Positions 53,131 through 63,638 of a DNA stretch of 64,000 nt are shown here, piece by piece. The position numbers and the translations under genes were made by a program. Numbering within the stretch: the stretch's first letter is position 1; each line of letters begins with the position of its first letter. The notes beneath the pieces were generated by a model. It was not told where the DNA came from, did not search any database, and saw nothing but the letters and a program-made list of their open reading frames with translations. Location: the NCBI RefSeq assembly GCF_019145495.1, contig NZ_JAHSTU010000003.1, positions 620,001 through 684,000 on the forward strand, read 5' to 3'. Source of the DNA: Pseudomonas azerbaijanoccidentalis. GTDB lineage: Bacteria; Pseudomonadota; Gammaproteobacteria; Pseudomonadales; Pseudomonadaceae.

Positions 53131-56100
53131 ATGTCGAAGTATTTTATTGATAGACCGATCTTCGCGTGGGTGCTTGCACTGATCATCATGCTCATTGGGG
53201 CATTGTCGATCTTCAATTTGCCGATCAATCAATACCCTAACATAGCACCACCCGCTGTCGCGATTCAGGTCTCTTATCCCGGTGCTTCCGCGCAGACAGT
53301 GCAAGATACGGTAGTGCAAGTGATCGAGCAGCAGATGAACGGCATCGATAATTTGCGCTATATCTCTTCGGAGAGTAACGCCGATGGCAGCATGCGAATC
53401 ATTGTTACCTTCAACCAAGGCACCAACCCTGATATTGCCCAGGTTCAGGTGCAGAACAAGCTGAACCTTGCCACGCCGCTGTTGCCGCGGGAAGTGCAGC
53501 AGCAAGGGCTGCGCGTCACAAAATTCCAACAGAATTTCATGATGTTCATCGGTCTGGTTTCAACTGATGGAAAACACACCAAGGAGGACCTATCCAACTA
53601 CATAGTCTCAAACATTCAGGACCCGATTTCGAGGACTTCAGGTGTCGGTGACTTTCAGATTTGGGGCACGCAATACGCAATGCGAGTATGGCTGGATCCG
53701 GCCAAACTGAACCAGTTCCAGTTGACGCCAGTCGACGTGACCGAGGCGATTGAGGAGCAGAACATACAGGTGGCTTCGGGCACGATTGGTGGCCTTCCGG
53801 CGCGCAAAGGTACAGTGTTTACTGCAACTATCATCGGTAAGACGCGATTGCAGACCTCCGAGCAATTTGGTGACATTCTGCTTAAGGTCAATAGCGATGG
53901 CTCTCAGGTGCGCCTGAGTGATGTGGCTGATATAAGCTTGGGCGGCGAAAACTACAGCATCAATGCCCAAGCCAATGGCAAGCCTGCTTCGGGTATCGCC
54001 ATTCGCTTGGCCACAGGCGCCAACGCCCTTGATACCGCCAAGGCGATTCGCGCCACGGTGGACCGTTTGAAACCCTTCTTCCCGGCTGGGGTTGAAGCGG
54101 TGTACCCATATGACACGACGCCGGTGGTCACCGAATCCATCAGTGGGGTGTTGCATACCCTGGGCGAGGCGGTGGTCCTGGTCTTTCTGGTCATGCTGCT
54201 GTTTTTGCAAAATCTGCGCGCCACCATCATTACGACTTTGACAGTGCCCGTTGTGTTGTTAGGTACCTTCGGCGTCCTTGCAGCGGCCGGCTTCTCTATC
54301 AATACCTTGACCATGTTCGGCATGATTCTGGCCATTGGGCTACTCGTCGACGATGCGATTGTGGTGGTTGAAAACGTCGAACGGGTGATGGCGGAGGAAC
54401 ACCTGTCACCCAGGGAGGCAACGCGCAAATCGATGGGGCAGATCCAGGGAGCACTGGTAGGTATTGCCTTGGTGCTCTCGGCGGTGCTGTTGCCTATGGC
54501 TTTCTTTGGTGGTTCCACCGGCGTGATCTATCGGCAGTTCTCGATCACTATCGTATCGGCCATGGCGCTATCGGTATTTGTTGCCTTGGTATTCACCCCG
54601 GCGCTTTGCGCCACGCTACTCAAGCCAATCGATCCGACAAAACACGGCCAGCCCAAACGCGGTTTTTTTGGCTGGTTCAACAGAAGGTTCGATGCCTGCA
54701 TCAACGGATATGAATACCGCGTGGGCCAGATCATTCGGCATAAGGTGCCGGGCTTCGTGGTTTACCTGGTAATTGTCGCCGGCATGATTTGGATGTTCGC
54801 CCGGATACCGACCTCGTTCCTGCCCGATGAAGATCAAGGTTTGATTTTTACGCAGGTGCAGACGCCGGCCAACAGCTCGGCCGAGAGCACTCAAAAAGCG
54901 CTTGATCGCATGACTCAATACTTGCTGGACAAAGAGCAAGGGGAAGGTAAAGCCGTTGCTACAGTTTTCACCGTTACCGGTTTCAACTTTGCGGGCCGCG
55001 GGCAGAATTCAGGGATCGCTTTCGTCAACTTGAAGCCATGGGATGAGCGAGACAGTGACAATACGGTGTTCAAAATTGCACAGCGTGCCCAGCAAGAGTT
55101 CCTGAAGTACCGCGACGCCATGGTGTACGCAGTGGTTCCTCCGTCGGTACTGGAATTGGGTAATGCCACCGGCTTCGACTTCTATCTGCAGGACCAGGAT
55201 AGCGTGGGCCATCAAAAGCTCATGGAGGCACGTGGCAAGTTTCTTGAGCTGGCCGCCCAGAGCCCGGTCCTCGCCGGTGTTCGCCCAAATGGCTTGGCCG
55301 ACGAGCCGCAGTATCACCTAACCATCGACGACGAGCGCGCGCGAGCGATGGGCATTTCTCTGACCGATATCAACACCACGTTGTCGGTGGCATACGGCAG
55401 TAGCTATGTGAACGATTTCGTTGACCGCGGCCGGGTTAAACGGGTTTACGTACAGGGGCAGCCTGACTCGCGCAGTACCGCAGAGGACTTGAGTAAATGG
55501 TACGTGCGTAACAGCCAGGGTCAGATGGTCCCGTTCTCGGCGTTTGCGAGTGCCGAGTGGGTCTTTGGCTCGCCAAAACTGTCGCGCTACAACGGCGTTC
55601 CTGCCGAGCAAATTCTCGGCACTCCCGCCCCGGGTTACAGCTCTGGCCAGGCGATGGCCGAAGTCGAGCGAATCGCAGCCCAACTGCCACCCGGTGTAGG
55701 CATTTCTTTCACCGGGTTATCGTATGAGGAACGACTTTCTGGTTCGCAGGCACCGGCCTTGTACGCATTGTCAATTCTGGTGGTGTTTCTATGCCTGGCG
55801 GCACTGTATGAAAGCTGGTCAATCCCGATCGCTGTCATTTTGGTTGTGCCGCTGGGGGTTATTGGCGCGTTGATGGCCACTGCCTTGCGGGGATTGTCCA
55901 ACGACGTGTTCTTCCAAGTGGGGCTGTTAGTGACGGTGGGGTTGGCGGCGAAGAACGCGATCCTAATCGTCGAGTTTGCCAAGGAGCTAAACGAGAAGGG
56001 TAAGCCTTTGCTTGAAGCAACTGTTGAGGCTTGCCGCATGCGTCTGCGTCCGATCGTGATGACATCCTTGGCATTTATCCTCGGCGTGCTGCCTCTGACC

Positions 56101-56286
56101 ATCTCCAGCGGCGCGGGCTCAGGCAGTCAGCACGCCATCGGTACTGGCGTGATCGGCGGCATGATTACGGCCACCGTTCTGGCGATTTTTTGGGTCCCGC
56201 TATTCTTCGTTTCGGTTTCATCCCTGTTTAAAGGCAGTCGTAAGCAGCAGGACGAATCGACTTCACCTGATGAGGCAGGCCAATGA
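53131..56286 (+). CDS. RND efflux pump inner-membrane transporter (MexB/TtgB, HAE1)
   Basis: 1051 residues starting [20 protein letters not shown], the standard HAE1 start. Contains the membrane Asp pair ([20 protein letters not shown]), the [20 protein letters not shown] segment, and porter-domain landmarks ([20 protein letters not shown]). It exports hydrophobic drugs or solvents using the proton gradient. Three bp separate it from the adaptor and its stop overlaps the outer-membrane gene by 4 bp. Closest in type to MexB/TtgB; which drugs it handles cannot be read from sequence. Confidence 0.95.
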   Translation: MSKYFIDRPIFAWVLALIIMLIGALSIFNLPINQYPNIAPPAVAIQVSYPGASAQTVQDTVVQVIEQQMNGIDNLRYISSESNADGSMRIIVTFNQGTNPDIAQVQVQNKLNLATPLLPREVQQQGLRVTKFQQNFMMFIGLVSTDGKHTKEDLSNYIVSNIQDPISRTSGVGDFQIWGTQYAMRVWLDPAKLNQFQLTPVDVTEAIEEQNIQVASGTIGGLPARKGTVFTATIIGKTRLQTSEQFGDILLKVNSDGSQVRLSDVADISLGGENYSINAQANGKPASGIAIRLATGANALDTAKAIRATVDRLKPFFPAGVEAVYPYDTTPVVTESISGVLHTLGEAVVLVFLVMLLFLQNLRATIITTLTVPVVLLGTFGVLAAAGFSINTLTMFGMILAIGLLVDDAIVVVENVERVMAEEHLSPREATRKSMGQIQGALVGIALVLSAVLLPMAFFGGSTGVIYRQFSITIVSAMALSVFVALVFTPALCATLLKPIDPTKHGQPKRGFFGWFNRRFDACINGYEYRVGQIIRHKVPGFVVYLVIVAGMIWMFARIPTSFLPDEDQGLIFTQVQTPANSSAESTQKALDRMTQYLLDKEQGEGKAVATVFTVTGFNFAGRGQNSGIAFVNLKPWDERDSDNTVFKIAQRAQQEFLKYRDAMVYAVVPPSVLELGNATGFDFYLQDQDSVGHQKLMEARGKFLELAAQSPVLAGVRPNGLADEPQYHLTIDDERARAMGISLTDINTTLSVAYGSSYVNDFVDRGRVKRVYVQGQPDSRSTAEDLSKWYVRNSQGQMVPFSAFASAEWVFGSPKLSRYNGVPAEQILGTPAPGYSSGQAMAEVERIAAQLPPGVGISFTGLSYEERLSGSQAPALYALSILVVFLCLAALYESWSIPIAVILVVPLGVIGALMATALRGLSNDVFFQVGLLVTVGLAAKNAILIVEFAKELNEKGKPLLEATVEACRMRLRPIVMTSLAFILGVLPLTISSGAGSGSQHAIGTGVIGGMITATVLAIFWVPLFFVSVSSLFKGSRKQQDESTSPDEAGQ

Positions 56287-57707
56287 CCAAGCCCCTTATG
56301 AGTCTGGCGATCACTGCAGCATTTGTCAGTGGTTGCTCGCTAATTCCTGAGTACAATCGGCCACAGGCACCGGTGGCGGCGCAATACCCGCAAGGCTCTG
56401 CCTATCAGGCGGCCAACGCTGCCGACCAAGCCGCCGCCGAGCAAGGCTGGCGCGAGTTCTTTCACGATCCGGCATTGCAACAGTTGATCCAGACAGCCTT
56501 GATCAACAATCGCGATCTGCGGGTTGCAGCCCTCAACGTTGGGGCTTATCAGTCGCAATACCGTATCCAGAGGGCAGACTTGTTTCCGGCGGTTGGCGCC
56601 AATGCCAACGGAACACGTCAGCGACTGCTAAGCGATTTGTCGCAGTCTGGCCAAACCGGTATTTCTAGCCAATATGGCGTTAACCTGGGCGCCAGCTCTT
56701 ACGAGTTGGATCTGTTTGGACGCATCCAAAGTCTTAGCCAGCAGGCCTTGGAAACTTACCTGTCCACTGCTGAGGCCCGTCGCTCTACACAGATCAGTCT
56801 GGTGTCTAGCGTAGCCACTGCCTACCTCACCTGGCAGGCTGACCGCGAACTGCTCAAGCTTACCGAGAACACCCTCGTCGCCTATGAGGAAAGCCTGCGT
56901 CTGACCACCCGTAGTAACCAAGTGGGTGTGGCTTCGGCGCTTGATCTCTCGCAGTCGCGTACCTCCGTGGAAGGTGCGCGGGCGAGCCTAGCAACCTACC
57001 AGCGGCGAGTCGCGGAAGATCAAAATGCGCTAGCCCTTCTCCTTGGTACAGGCCTGCCTGTCGATTTGCCAGCGCCACAGTCACTGGCCAGCGACCTGCT
57101 CGCCAAAGTGCCGGCGGGTCTGCCGAGTGATTTGCTCACGCGTCGCCCGGATATCCTTGCCGCCGAGCATTCGCTTATGGCCGCCAACGCCAACATCGGC
57201 GCCGCGCGTGCAGCGTTTTTCCCGACCATCAGTCTCACGGCCAACGCGGGCACCTCCAGCACGAACCTGGATGGGTTATTCAAGAGTGGTTCTGGTAGCT
57301 GGGTGTTCAGCCCTAATATTAGCCTGCCAATTTTCAACGCTGGCGCTTTACGCGCCAGCCTGGATTACTCGAAGATCCAGAAAGACATCGGCGTGGCCAA
57401 CTACGAGAAAGCTATCCAGACTGCTTTCCAGGAAGTCTCCGATGGATTGACCGCACGTAAAACTTACGTCGATCAATTGCAGGCACAGAATGATCTCGTC
57501 AACGCCAGCCAAGATTACTATCGGCTTGCCGAGCGTCGCTATCGAATTGGCGTGGACAGCAACCTGACCTTTCTGGATGCGCAACGCTCGTTATTCAGCA
57601 ACCAACAAAGGCTGATCAACGATCGCCTTGCACAGTTACAATCGGAAGTGAATTTGTATCGTGCACTCGGTGGCGGATGGAGCGAGCGAGCTGTGAAAGC
57701 ACTCTGA
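56283..57707 (+). CDS. RND outer-membrane channel lipoprotein (OprM/TtgC type)
   Basis: 474 residues with lipoprotein signal [18 protein letters not shown] and the two repeated outer-membrane efflux protein domains (about 60-260 and 275-470; [40 protein letters not shown]). It trimerises to a TolC-like tunnel. It overlaps the pump gene by 4 bp and is followed by a terminator, closing a three-gene operon. Confidence 0.94.
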   Translation: MTKPLMSLAITAAFVSGCSLIPEYNRPQAPVAAQYPQGSAYQAANAADQAAAEQGWREFFHDPALQQLIQTALINNRDLRVAALNVGAYQSQYRIQRADLFPAVGANANGTRQRLLSDLSQSGQTGISSQYGVNLGASSYELDLFGRIQSLSQQALETYLSTAEARRSTQISLVSSVATAYLTWQADRELLKLTENTLVAYEESLRLTTRSNQVGVASALDLSQSRTSVEGARASLATYQRRVAEDQNALALLLGTGLPVDLPAPQSLASDLLAKVPAGLPSDLLTRRPDILAAEHSLMAANANIGAARAAFFPTISLTANAGTSSTNLDGLFKSGSGSWVFSPNISLPIFNAGALRASLDYSKIQKDIGVANYEKAIQTAFQEVSDGLTARKTYVDQLQAQNDLVNASQDYYRLAERRYRIGVDSNLTFLDAQRSLFSNQQRLINDRLAQLQSEVNLYRALGGGWSERAVKAL

Positions 57708-57720
57708 GGTCGATGACTAA

Positions 57721-57755
57721 ACAAAAACGCCCGACGATAGGTCGGGCGTTTTTGT
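57721..57755 (+). terminator. Terminator after the RND operon
   Basis: 15-bp perfect stem ACAAAAACGCCCGAC/GTCGGGCGTTTTTGT with loop GATAG; the A- and T-rich ends make it usable from both sides, including the convergent lipoprotein gene. Confidence 0.9.
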
Positions 57756-57824
57756 TATAGCGGCTAGTGAGGTTGTAATAAATAATTTATTTTGATGCGC
57801 CTCGCGGTCAGTCGCTTTGCGGGA

Positions 57825-58220
57825 TTACAAACAGGGAATTTTGTCAGTTTGAGCCAAGGTGTTACCTTTGCTGTCCATAAGTTGAATCTTTACCTCTCTT
57901 CCCGCACTGCTTTGCATCAAGGTGTAATGTTCATTCGGTACAAAATTGTCATAAGAAATGGTGGCAACACAGCGGTTTTGGCTTTCCTGGTAGCCCTTCG
58001 TCACAACCCCAAGCTCCATCGTATGCGCCCCTGGCGATACTTTGAAATAGGTTAGGTTCTCGGCGCGCTGCATATCCAGGCGTCTGGCCAGCATTTCATC
58101 GGTGACCTGCTCGTGAAGTCTGACAATGGATTCGCCATCTTCAAGCACCGGAGGCGCAGTCCCACAGCCAGCCAGTCCGGTAATTAATATGATTGTAGCG
58201 GTAATTTTTGCAAGGTTCAT
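57825..58220 (-). CDS. Small lipoprotein, 131 residues
   Basis: Signal MNLAKITATIILITGLAGCG with lipobox LAGC. The mature part (SIVRLHEQVTDEMLARRLDM, GAHTMELGVVTKGYQESQNR) has no family I can name. A ribosome site (GGACCTCCAAT in complement, i.e. ATTGGAGGTCC) precedes the start. It is convergent with the RND operon across the shared terminator. Confidence 0.65.
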   Translation of the reverse strand: MNLAKITATIILITGLAGCGTAPPVLEDGESIVRLHEQVTDEMLARRLDMQRAENLTYFKVSPGAHTMELGVVTKGYQESQNRCVATISYDNFVPNEHYTLMQSSAGREVKIQLMDSKGNTLAQTDKIPCL

Positions 58221-58751
58221 TGGAGGTCCTAAAATAGCTATAAATTTGTTCTGAGCTGTTAAGTAAGGAAAGTGTTAAGCAAGATGTTAAAGCCTAATAG
58301 GGTATTTGCTTAGGGGGCGTTATTGTTTCTATGGACGACGCGAGATGGTCTAGAAGGGCATGAATAAATGCCTACTCGATATCTTGGGTGATTTTGTTGT
58401 CGGTATGGAGGAATATTTTACAGAGCAATCTTCAATCTTTTAATGATTAGCCTGTAAGTTATTGATGCAGTGTTGAGTTTTATTCAGCAATGGTGGGGTA
58501 TTCTCCGCAATGCTCAAGCCTGATCCTTAAATTTGTCCATATAGCCAGTGCAACATTGGGATTGCTCCGTCACTTCACGGCTTCTCTTTATTATCATTTT
58601 GGTGTGCCAAGGGGTAATGTTGACCACCTCTAAGTCTCGACCAGCCCAAGGTCCCGTGCCTTGTGCCCCAATTCGGCGGTATTGATGGGCGCGATGTTGC
58701 AATCCTCGCAGTAAACGCTGTCGCGTCCCGGTCAGATGCTCCTTACTCGGA
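58221..58751. other. Degenerate stretch
   Basis: Contains an 86-codon minus-strand frame (58514-58771) and fragments in other frames that look coding-like but shift frame, so probably decayed mobile DNA. No confident assignment. Confidence 0.35.
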
Positions 58752-59039
58752 TCAAGACCTTTGAAAATCAAAGGGATCGCCTTCTCTTATTCCAAGCCAA
58801 ACCTCCAAGTGATGTAGCAAAACCTTCAAAGCTTCCTCATTTTTAGGAAAATTTGCGAAATTCATTGCGTCACACCGTGCCTTGGCCACGTCGATGCCGA
58901 TGAAGTCTTGAACCCTTTCTCTGCTGAATGTGTGGTGAGGTAGGGAAACCCTGTCACCCCATGACTGAGTTGTGCCTGTGCTCATCAAGCGGCTCGCCAT
59001 GTTGGCGAAACCTTCATCGGTTTGTATTGCCCCCATCAC
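58752..59039 (-). pseudogene. IS110-like transposase, N-terminal relic
   Basis: FIGIDVAKARCDAMNFANFP and NEEALKVLLHHLEVWLG correspond to the start of the DEDD (RuvC-like) domain of IS110-family transposases, whose first catalytic Asp is in the IDVAK motif. The frame ends after about 95 codons and no downstream transposase domain is present. The 45 residues before the IDVAK motif are not part of the family. Confidence 0.5.
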
Positions 59040-59154
59040 CCACCTGCGTGTTTGGGTATGGCTGCGACTACGCCTGGTACTTAAGTACGGCGTTTCGAAT
59101 CTTGCTTAGACGAGCAGGAACGTAACGCTCTGAATAATCGGGTGGTTTTGAACC

Positions 59155-60669
59155 CTACACTTTCCTGAGTACATCGCGCATGTCCAAGGCCTGTTCTACT
59201 TCTCGCAGTACCTCATCACTGATGGTCCCTTGATGACGCAGTTCAATGATGGCCTTGCGTTCAACATCAATGAGGTGGCCCTCGATCCTCGAAATCCTCT
59301 CTTCACCGGCAATCTGCTCATATCTGATTCGATAGGCTTGTTGAAGATAGGCACGATGCTCGGCATCAATAGCTTGAAGCGCTCCAATTTCCTCCAGCTT
59401 ACTCAGGGCGGCGTCAGTGGCAGTGCGATGGGCTTGGGTAATCTCATGTTTTGTGAAGGTATCGCGTTCAACGGGAAGGTTTTTGATAAGCCATGGCATG
59501 CTGATGCCCTGAACCACTAGGGTCACCAGAATCACTGAAAACGTGACGATCAGGGCGATATCCCGAAACGGGAAATCCTCCGGAAGCGCCAACACCATCA
59601 CCAGAGACAAACCGCCGCGCATGCCGGACCAGCCAGCCACCAGACTGTCAGCCCAAGGCCAGCGCGCGCCGTCCATGCGCATGCGACGCGCAATATGGGG
59701 GATGCCCAGACCGATGCCCATGCAGAACAGGACACGAGTCACCATCACAGCCGCAATAGCACCTGCACAGGCATAAGCAATACCCGGTAGCGCTGATATT
59801 TTTTCCAGTACTTGTGGCAGTTGCAACCCAACAAGAACGAACAGCACGGCGGACAGTAAAAAGATCCAGGTGTTCCAAAACCCATAACCGCCTAATCGGG
59901 TTTGTGGGCGGTCAACCATTGCAGAACGTGAACCGACTACTCGGCCGGCTACGCCCGCCGCGAGAATAGCTGATACATGCAGTGCTTCGGCTGGCAAGAA
60001 AGCAAGGTAGGCACCGGCTAAAGTGATGATGGGCGCAACCAGCGGGTCAGCAACCCGGGCGTTGATCCACGATACCAATCGACCCACGGCGAAGCCAATC
60101 ATCACGCCTCCGGCTGCGGTGAGCATAAAGTTTCCCACTGCGCTGAAGGTCGAGAATGAACCGTGGAGCACTGCATCAATTGCGGTCAGATAAAGAACCA
60201 GCGCCGTGAAGTCGTTGATCAGGTTTTCACCGTCGAGCAATCCCACCAGACGCGGGGAGACATTCAATTGGCGGGCTACAGTTAGAAAAGCTACGGGGTC
60301 GGTGGGGGCGACAATAGCGCCAATAACTATCGCTACCGCCCAGGGTAGCCCGGTGATGCAATGTAATACAGCGGCGACGGCGAACGCGGTGATAGCCACC
60401 AGAACCACAGACGTCAGGCTGATGGCCGCAGCGTTGGCTTTGATTTCTCTAGGGGTCACGATAAAGGCATGCCAGAACAGCATAGGGGGCAAAACCGCCA
60501 GCAGCAGAATATCCGGATCAACTTGAATCGCCGGTAAGCCAGGCAGTAGCGCCAGGCCGACACCGGCAACCGTCAAGAGAATTGGCTCGGCAATTTTGAG
60601 GCGTCTGGACAGCAGAGTAACCAGGGCAACTACAGCGATGACAAGGCTGGCAATCCATTCCGTACTCAT
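59155..60669 (-). CDS. CPA1-family Na+/H+ antiporter
   Basis: 504 residues. About 11-12 membrane spans, with the ion-binding region GAIVAPTDPVAFLTVARQL and DGENLINDFTALVLYLTAI carrying the conserved Asp and ND. A soluble C-terminal tail of about 110 residues (VERDTFTKHEITQAHRTATD to LDMRDVLRKV) is typical of this group. It exchanges Na+ (or K+) for H+ at the inner membrane. Probably monocistronic. Confidence 0.92.
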   Translation of the reverse strand: MSTEWIASLVIAVVALVTLLSRRLKIAEPILLTVAGVGLALLPGLPAIQVDPDILLLAVLPPMLFWHAFIVTPREIKANAAAISLTSVVLVAITAFAVAAVLHCITGLPWAVAIVIGAIVAPTDPVAFLTVARQLNVSPRLVGLLDGENLINDFTALVLYLTAIDAVLHGSFSTFSAVGNFMLTAAGGVMIGFAVGRLVSWINARVADPLVAPIITLAGAYLAFLPAEALHVSAILAAGVAGRVVGSRSAMVDRPQTRLGGYGFWNTWIFLLSAVLFVLVGLQLPQVLEKISALPGIAYACAGAIAAVMVTRVLFCMGIGLGIPHIARRMRMDGARWPWADSLVAGWSGMRGGLSLVMVLALPEDFPFRDIALIVTFSVILVTLVVQGISMPWLIKNLPVERDTFTKHEITQAHRTATDAALSKLEEIGALQAIDAEHRAYLQQAYRIRYEQIAGEERISRIEGHLIDVERKAIIELRHQGTISDEVLREVEQALDMRDVLRKV

Positions 60670-60931
60670 TATTATCCCTCGAGATTCAGTGTTATTTTTG
60701 GACGAAAAGCCGGGAGATGCTGCGCTTGTCTGCCAACGCGCCCTTAGAGTCGTAAGCTTTTTAGGGGTAAATGAATGCTTGACCGCGTAGCCCTAGTCCT
60801 CGCACTTCATTTGTTCCTCCATTCATAAATGGAAGCGCTTCAGACCACCGCCTATACGTTGCGCTAGCGGCGATCTGAAGCGAGGCCCTATTGCAATGCA
60901 CTGCCCGTGCAAAGCAGTGATTTTGAATCGA

Positions 60932-61792
60932 TCAGCCTTTCGCTTGGCTTTGGGTCTTGAGGCGTTCGAGTATCACTTTACCCAGGTCTAGCGCTGAACC
61001 AGGGTTTTGACCTGTCACCAGTTCACGGTCGATGACGACATGACTGGTCCACGGTGAAGTGTTGCTGCTGTATACGCCCCCGGCTTGTTCCAGCGCCGTT
61101 TGTGGATAAAATTTCATGGTGCCTCCATTCAACAACCCCTTGGCCAGTTCCTCTTCCTGATTGCTGATGACCGTGAATTTGTAGCCTGCGTAAGTCCAGC
61201 CATGCGGTGCGGTTTTTCCGCCGGTTTCGAGTTGCCGAGTGAAGGCGTTCGAGTCGGACAGAGTAGACAGCAGGGCAATCGGCCCATGACAAACGAGGGC
61301 GGTTGTCTTGCCATTGTCATGGAAGTTGTTCAGCAGTTTCCCCAAGTTGGCGCTATGCAGAAGATCCTCCATCGGCGCGTGGCCGCCGGGTACGTAGACG
61401 GCATCGAAATGCTCGTAGCCGATCTGTTCGACGCGTGACAGGCTGATAACCGGCGACTCGCCTGGCAAGGTGATTTTTAGTCGGTCCAGTAGTGCCTTGT
61501 GCTCCTGCAGCGCAGCAATGTCATTGCTGAAATACATTTTATCGGTGGACGACTTATCCAGCGTCGGCGCTTTGCCCGTCGGAGTCGCAAAGGTCACCGA
61601 ATGCCCGGCATCGAGCAGGAGTTTCACCGGCTGCATCAATTCGTTCAGGTAGAACCCGGTAGCGAAGACCTTCTGGTCCTTGAGATCGAGGTGGTCCGAA
61701 TCTGAAAGCACAATCAATACATTGCCTGCCTGTACGTTGAAGGCCGAGGCGGAAATGGTGATTGCAAGGGCGAGTTTGGTGATAGGACGCAT
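60932..61792 (-). CDS. Secreted DJ-1/PfpI-family protein (class I glutamine amidotransferase-like)
   Basis: 286 residues with a signal peptide (MRPITKLALAITISASAFNVQAG). The DJ-1/PfpI fold is shown by YVPGGHAPMEDLLHS, the nucleophile elbow TALVCHGPIALL with Cys, and the ATPTGKAPTLDKSS region. Such proteins are proteases, chaperones or glyoxalase III-like enzymes; the substrate is unclear here. It is divergent from the LysR pseudogene, which may once have regulated it. Confidence 0.85.
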   Translation of the reverse strand: MRPITKLALAITISASAFNVQAGNVLIVLSDSDHLDLKDQKVFATGFYLNELMQPVKLLLDAGHSVTFATPTGKAPTLDKSSTDKMYFSNDIAALQEHKALLDRLKITLPGESPVISLSRVEQIGYEHFDAVYVPGGHAPMEDLLHSANLGKLLNNFHDNGKTTALVCHGPIALLSTLSDSNAFTRQLETGGKTAPHGWTYAGYKFTVISNQEEELAKGLLNGGTMKFYPQTALEQAGGVYSSNTSPWTSHVVIDRELVTGQNPGSALDLGKVILERLKTQSQAKG

Positions 61793-61914
61793 GGGATTTC
61801 CGTATGGAGTGTGTGATCGATAGGCAAGCGCCGGACCGTTGACACAACTTTATTCATACCTGGTCAGGCGATAAACTAGCTCAAGAAGAAATCACATGTT
61901 CTTCGGAGGCAAAG

Positions 61915-62300
61915 GTGGACCGCAGATTCGATTATCTTGCTGACGTCGAGGTCTTTGTCATCGTGCTGGAGACGGGCCCGTTGAACGCTGGGGCTGAATG
62001 TCTGGCGACCAACCCGTCAGTGGCAAGTCGGGCGACAGTGGCTTGATTGGACGCAAACTTGGGGACGCCCGTTTTTGCTTGGTCGCCTCGCCGGATTACC
62101 TGTCCAGGCCGGGAACACCGCGCAGCGTGGAGGATCTGGCAGCGCATGCCTGTGTGCCATTATGATTCCCAGCAGCGGGCGGGGGGGGACCGTTCTCGGT
62201 AATTTATCCGCCCCATCGCCAATTATCGGCGACGGCGCGGGCGCTGATCGAATTCCTGACACGAGAGGTGGCTGACCAATCCAGCACACCTCTCAAGTAA
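61915..62300 (+). pseudogene. LysR-type regulator, internally deleted
   Basis: GTG 61915 after CGGAGGCAAAG opens a LysR N-terminus (RFDYLADVEVFVIVLETG ... VASRATVA) that ends in TGA at 62045. Immediately beyond, other frames carry the C-terminal substrate-binding domain (DARFCLVASPDYLSRPGTPR; YPPHRQLSATARALIEFLTR) up to TAA 62298-62300. About 150 codons between HTH and the C-terminal part are missing and at least two frameshifts occur. It is next to the DJ-1-family gene and to an OYE gene. Confidence 0.8.
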
Positions 62301-62302
62301 CT

Positions 62303-63403
62303 TCAAATGATCGAGTAGTTAGGATAGTCGGTATAACCGCTGGCTCCGCCACCATAGCTCAGTGCCCGGTCTGGTTTTAATAGCGGCCAGTTATTTTCCA
62401 GGCGTTCAACCAGATCAGGGTTCGCGATGAAGGGCTCTCCAAACGCTGCGATATCGATCAACCCATCGCGCAAGAATTGCTCCGCACGTTCTTTGGTCAT
62501 GCCCCCTGCAAGAACCAGCATCCCATGGTAGTGGCTGCGAAATTTTTTCAAAAAGTCGCCTGGTATCGGCGAACTGCCACGCGACAGCTGATCCATGAAG
62601 TGGACGTAGGCCAATCCACGCTTGGAAAGTTGGTCGGCGACATACAGGTAGGTCTCTTCGACATCCTCGTATAGCCCCATGTCGAACAGGCCACCAAAGG
62701 GCGACAGGCGTATGGCCGTGCGTTGCGCACCAATTCGATCAATGACGCTATCGACCACTTCTAACAAGAAGCGTGAGCGGTTTTCGATGGTATCGCTGCG
62801 GTACTCGTCCGTGCGGTCATTGACCAGCGGATTGAGGAACTGCTCGATCAGATAGCCGTTAGCTCCATGCAGTTCGATGCCATCGAAGCCGGCATCAATG
62901 GAGTTCTCTGCTGCCTTGGCAAAGTCACGGATCACTTCTTTGACTTCGTGTGTACTGAGGGCGCGGGGTTTGGAGACATCGACTGGCCCGGGTTCGCCAC
63001 GTTCAGTCATGCCCCAAGCTTGGGAGTTGCGGGCAATCTGAGAGGTCGAACTGACCGGCGCAATACCGTCTGGTTGAATGCTGACATGGGAGACTCGACC
63101 CACATGCCATAGCTGCGTGAAGATAACGCCGCCGGCGTCGTGAACCGCCTGAGTCACTTTTCTCCAGCCATTGATCTGTGGCGAGGTGTAAATGCCGGGG
63201 ATGGCTAGAAACCCTTCGGCCGAACGCGAAATCGGAGTGCCCTCAGTAATGATCAATCCAGCGCTGGCTCGTTGGCTGTAGTAAAGCGCAGTGAGGTCGT
63301 TGGCAACGCCATCCGGCGCGCGCGCCCGGGTCATAGGCGCCATTGCGATGCGATTGCGCAGTGTAAGCGCGCCGACTCGGCAGGGTTCAAATAATGAGTT
63401 CAT
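62303..63403 (-). CDS. Old Yellow Enzyme family alkene reductase (NemA/XenB-like)
   Basis: 366 residues from ATG 63403 (MNSLFEPCRVGALTLRNRIA); a longer frame to 63433 adds ten unlike residues. FMN-binding OYE barrel features: IAMAPMTRARAPDG, GFDGIELHGANGYLIEQFLN with the substrate-binding His/Asn pair, and WHVGRVSH. These NADPH enzymes reduce activated alkenes, nitro compounds or nitrate esters. It is divergent from a LysR gene at the end of the window, which is the likely regulator. Confidence 0.93.
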   Translation of the reverse strand: MNSLFEPCRVGALTLRNRIAMAPMTRARAPDGVANDLTALYYSQRASAGLIITEGTPISRSAEGFLAIPGIYTSPQINGWRKVTQAVHDAGGVIFTQLWHVGRVSHVSIQPDGIAPVSSTSQIARNSQAWGMTERGEPGPVDVSKPRALSTHEVKEVIRDFAKAAENSIDAGFDGIELHGANGYLIEQFLNPLVNDRTDEYRSDTIENRSRFLLEVVDSVIDRIGAQRTAIRLSPFGGLFDMGLYEDVEETYLYVADQLSKRGLAYVHFMDQLSRGSSPIPGDFLKKFRSHYHGMLVLAGGMTKERAEQFLRDGLIDIAAFGEPFIANPDLVERLENNWPLLKPDRALSYGGGASGYTDYPNYSII

Positions 63404-63638
63404 GGGCTCCCGTCCTTTCCTGATGTTGCTCAAGAGGGTAGGCGTATTGATGCTGGATGATAATCCGACGTGCTCGAAAATGATCTGTGAGGCAATTTCA
63501 TAAGTTAAAAAGTATATCGGCAGCTTGTTGGGTTATGAATTTTGTTCACAGGTTAAATGACCAATAAACCTATTTTTAATGCGCATCGTCGTGTGCCGCT
63601 CATGATATTTTTTCACTAATCATAAGTGGGAGAAAGAC

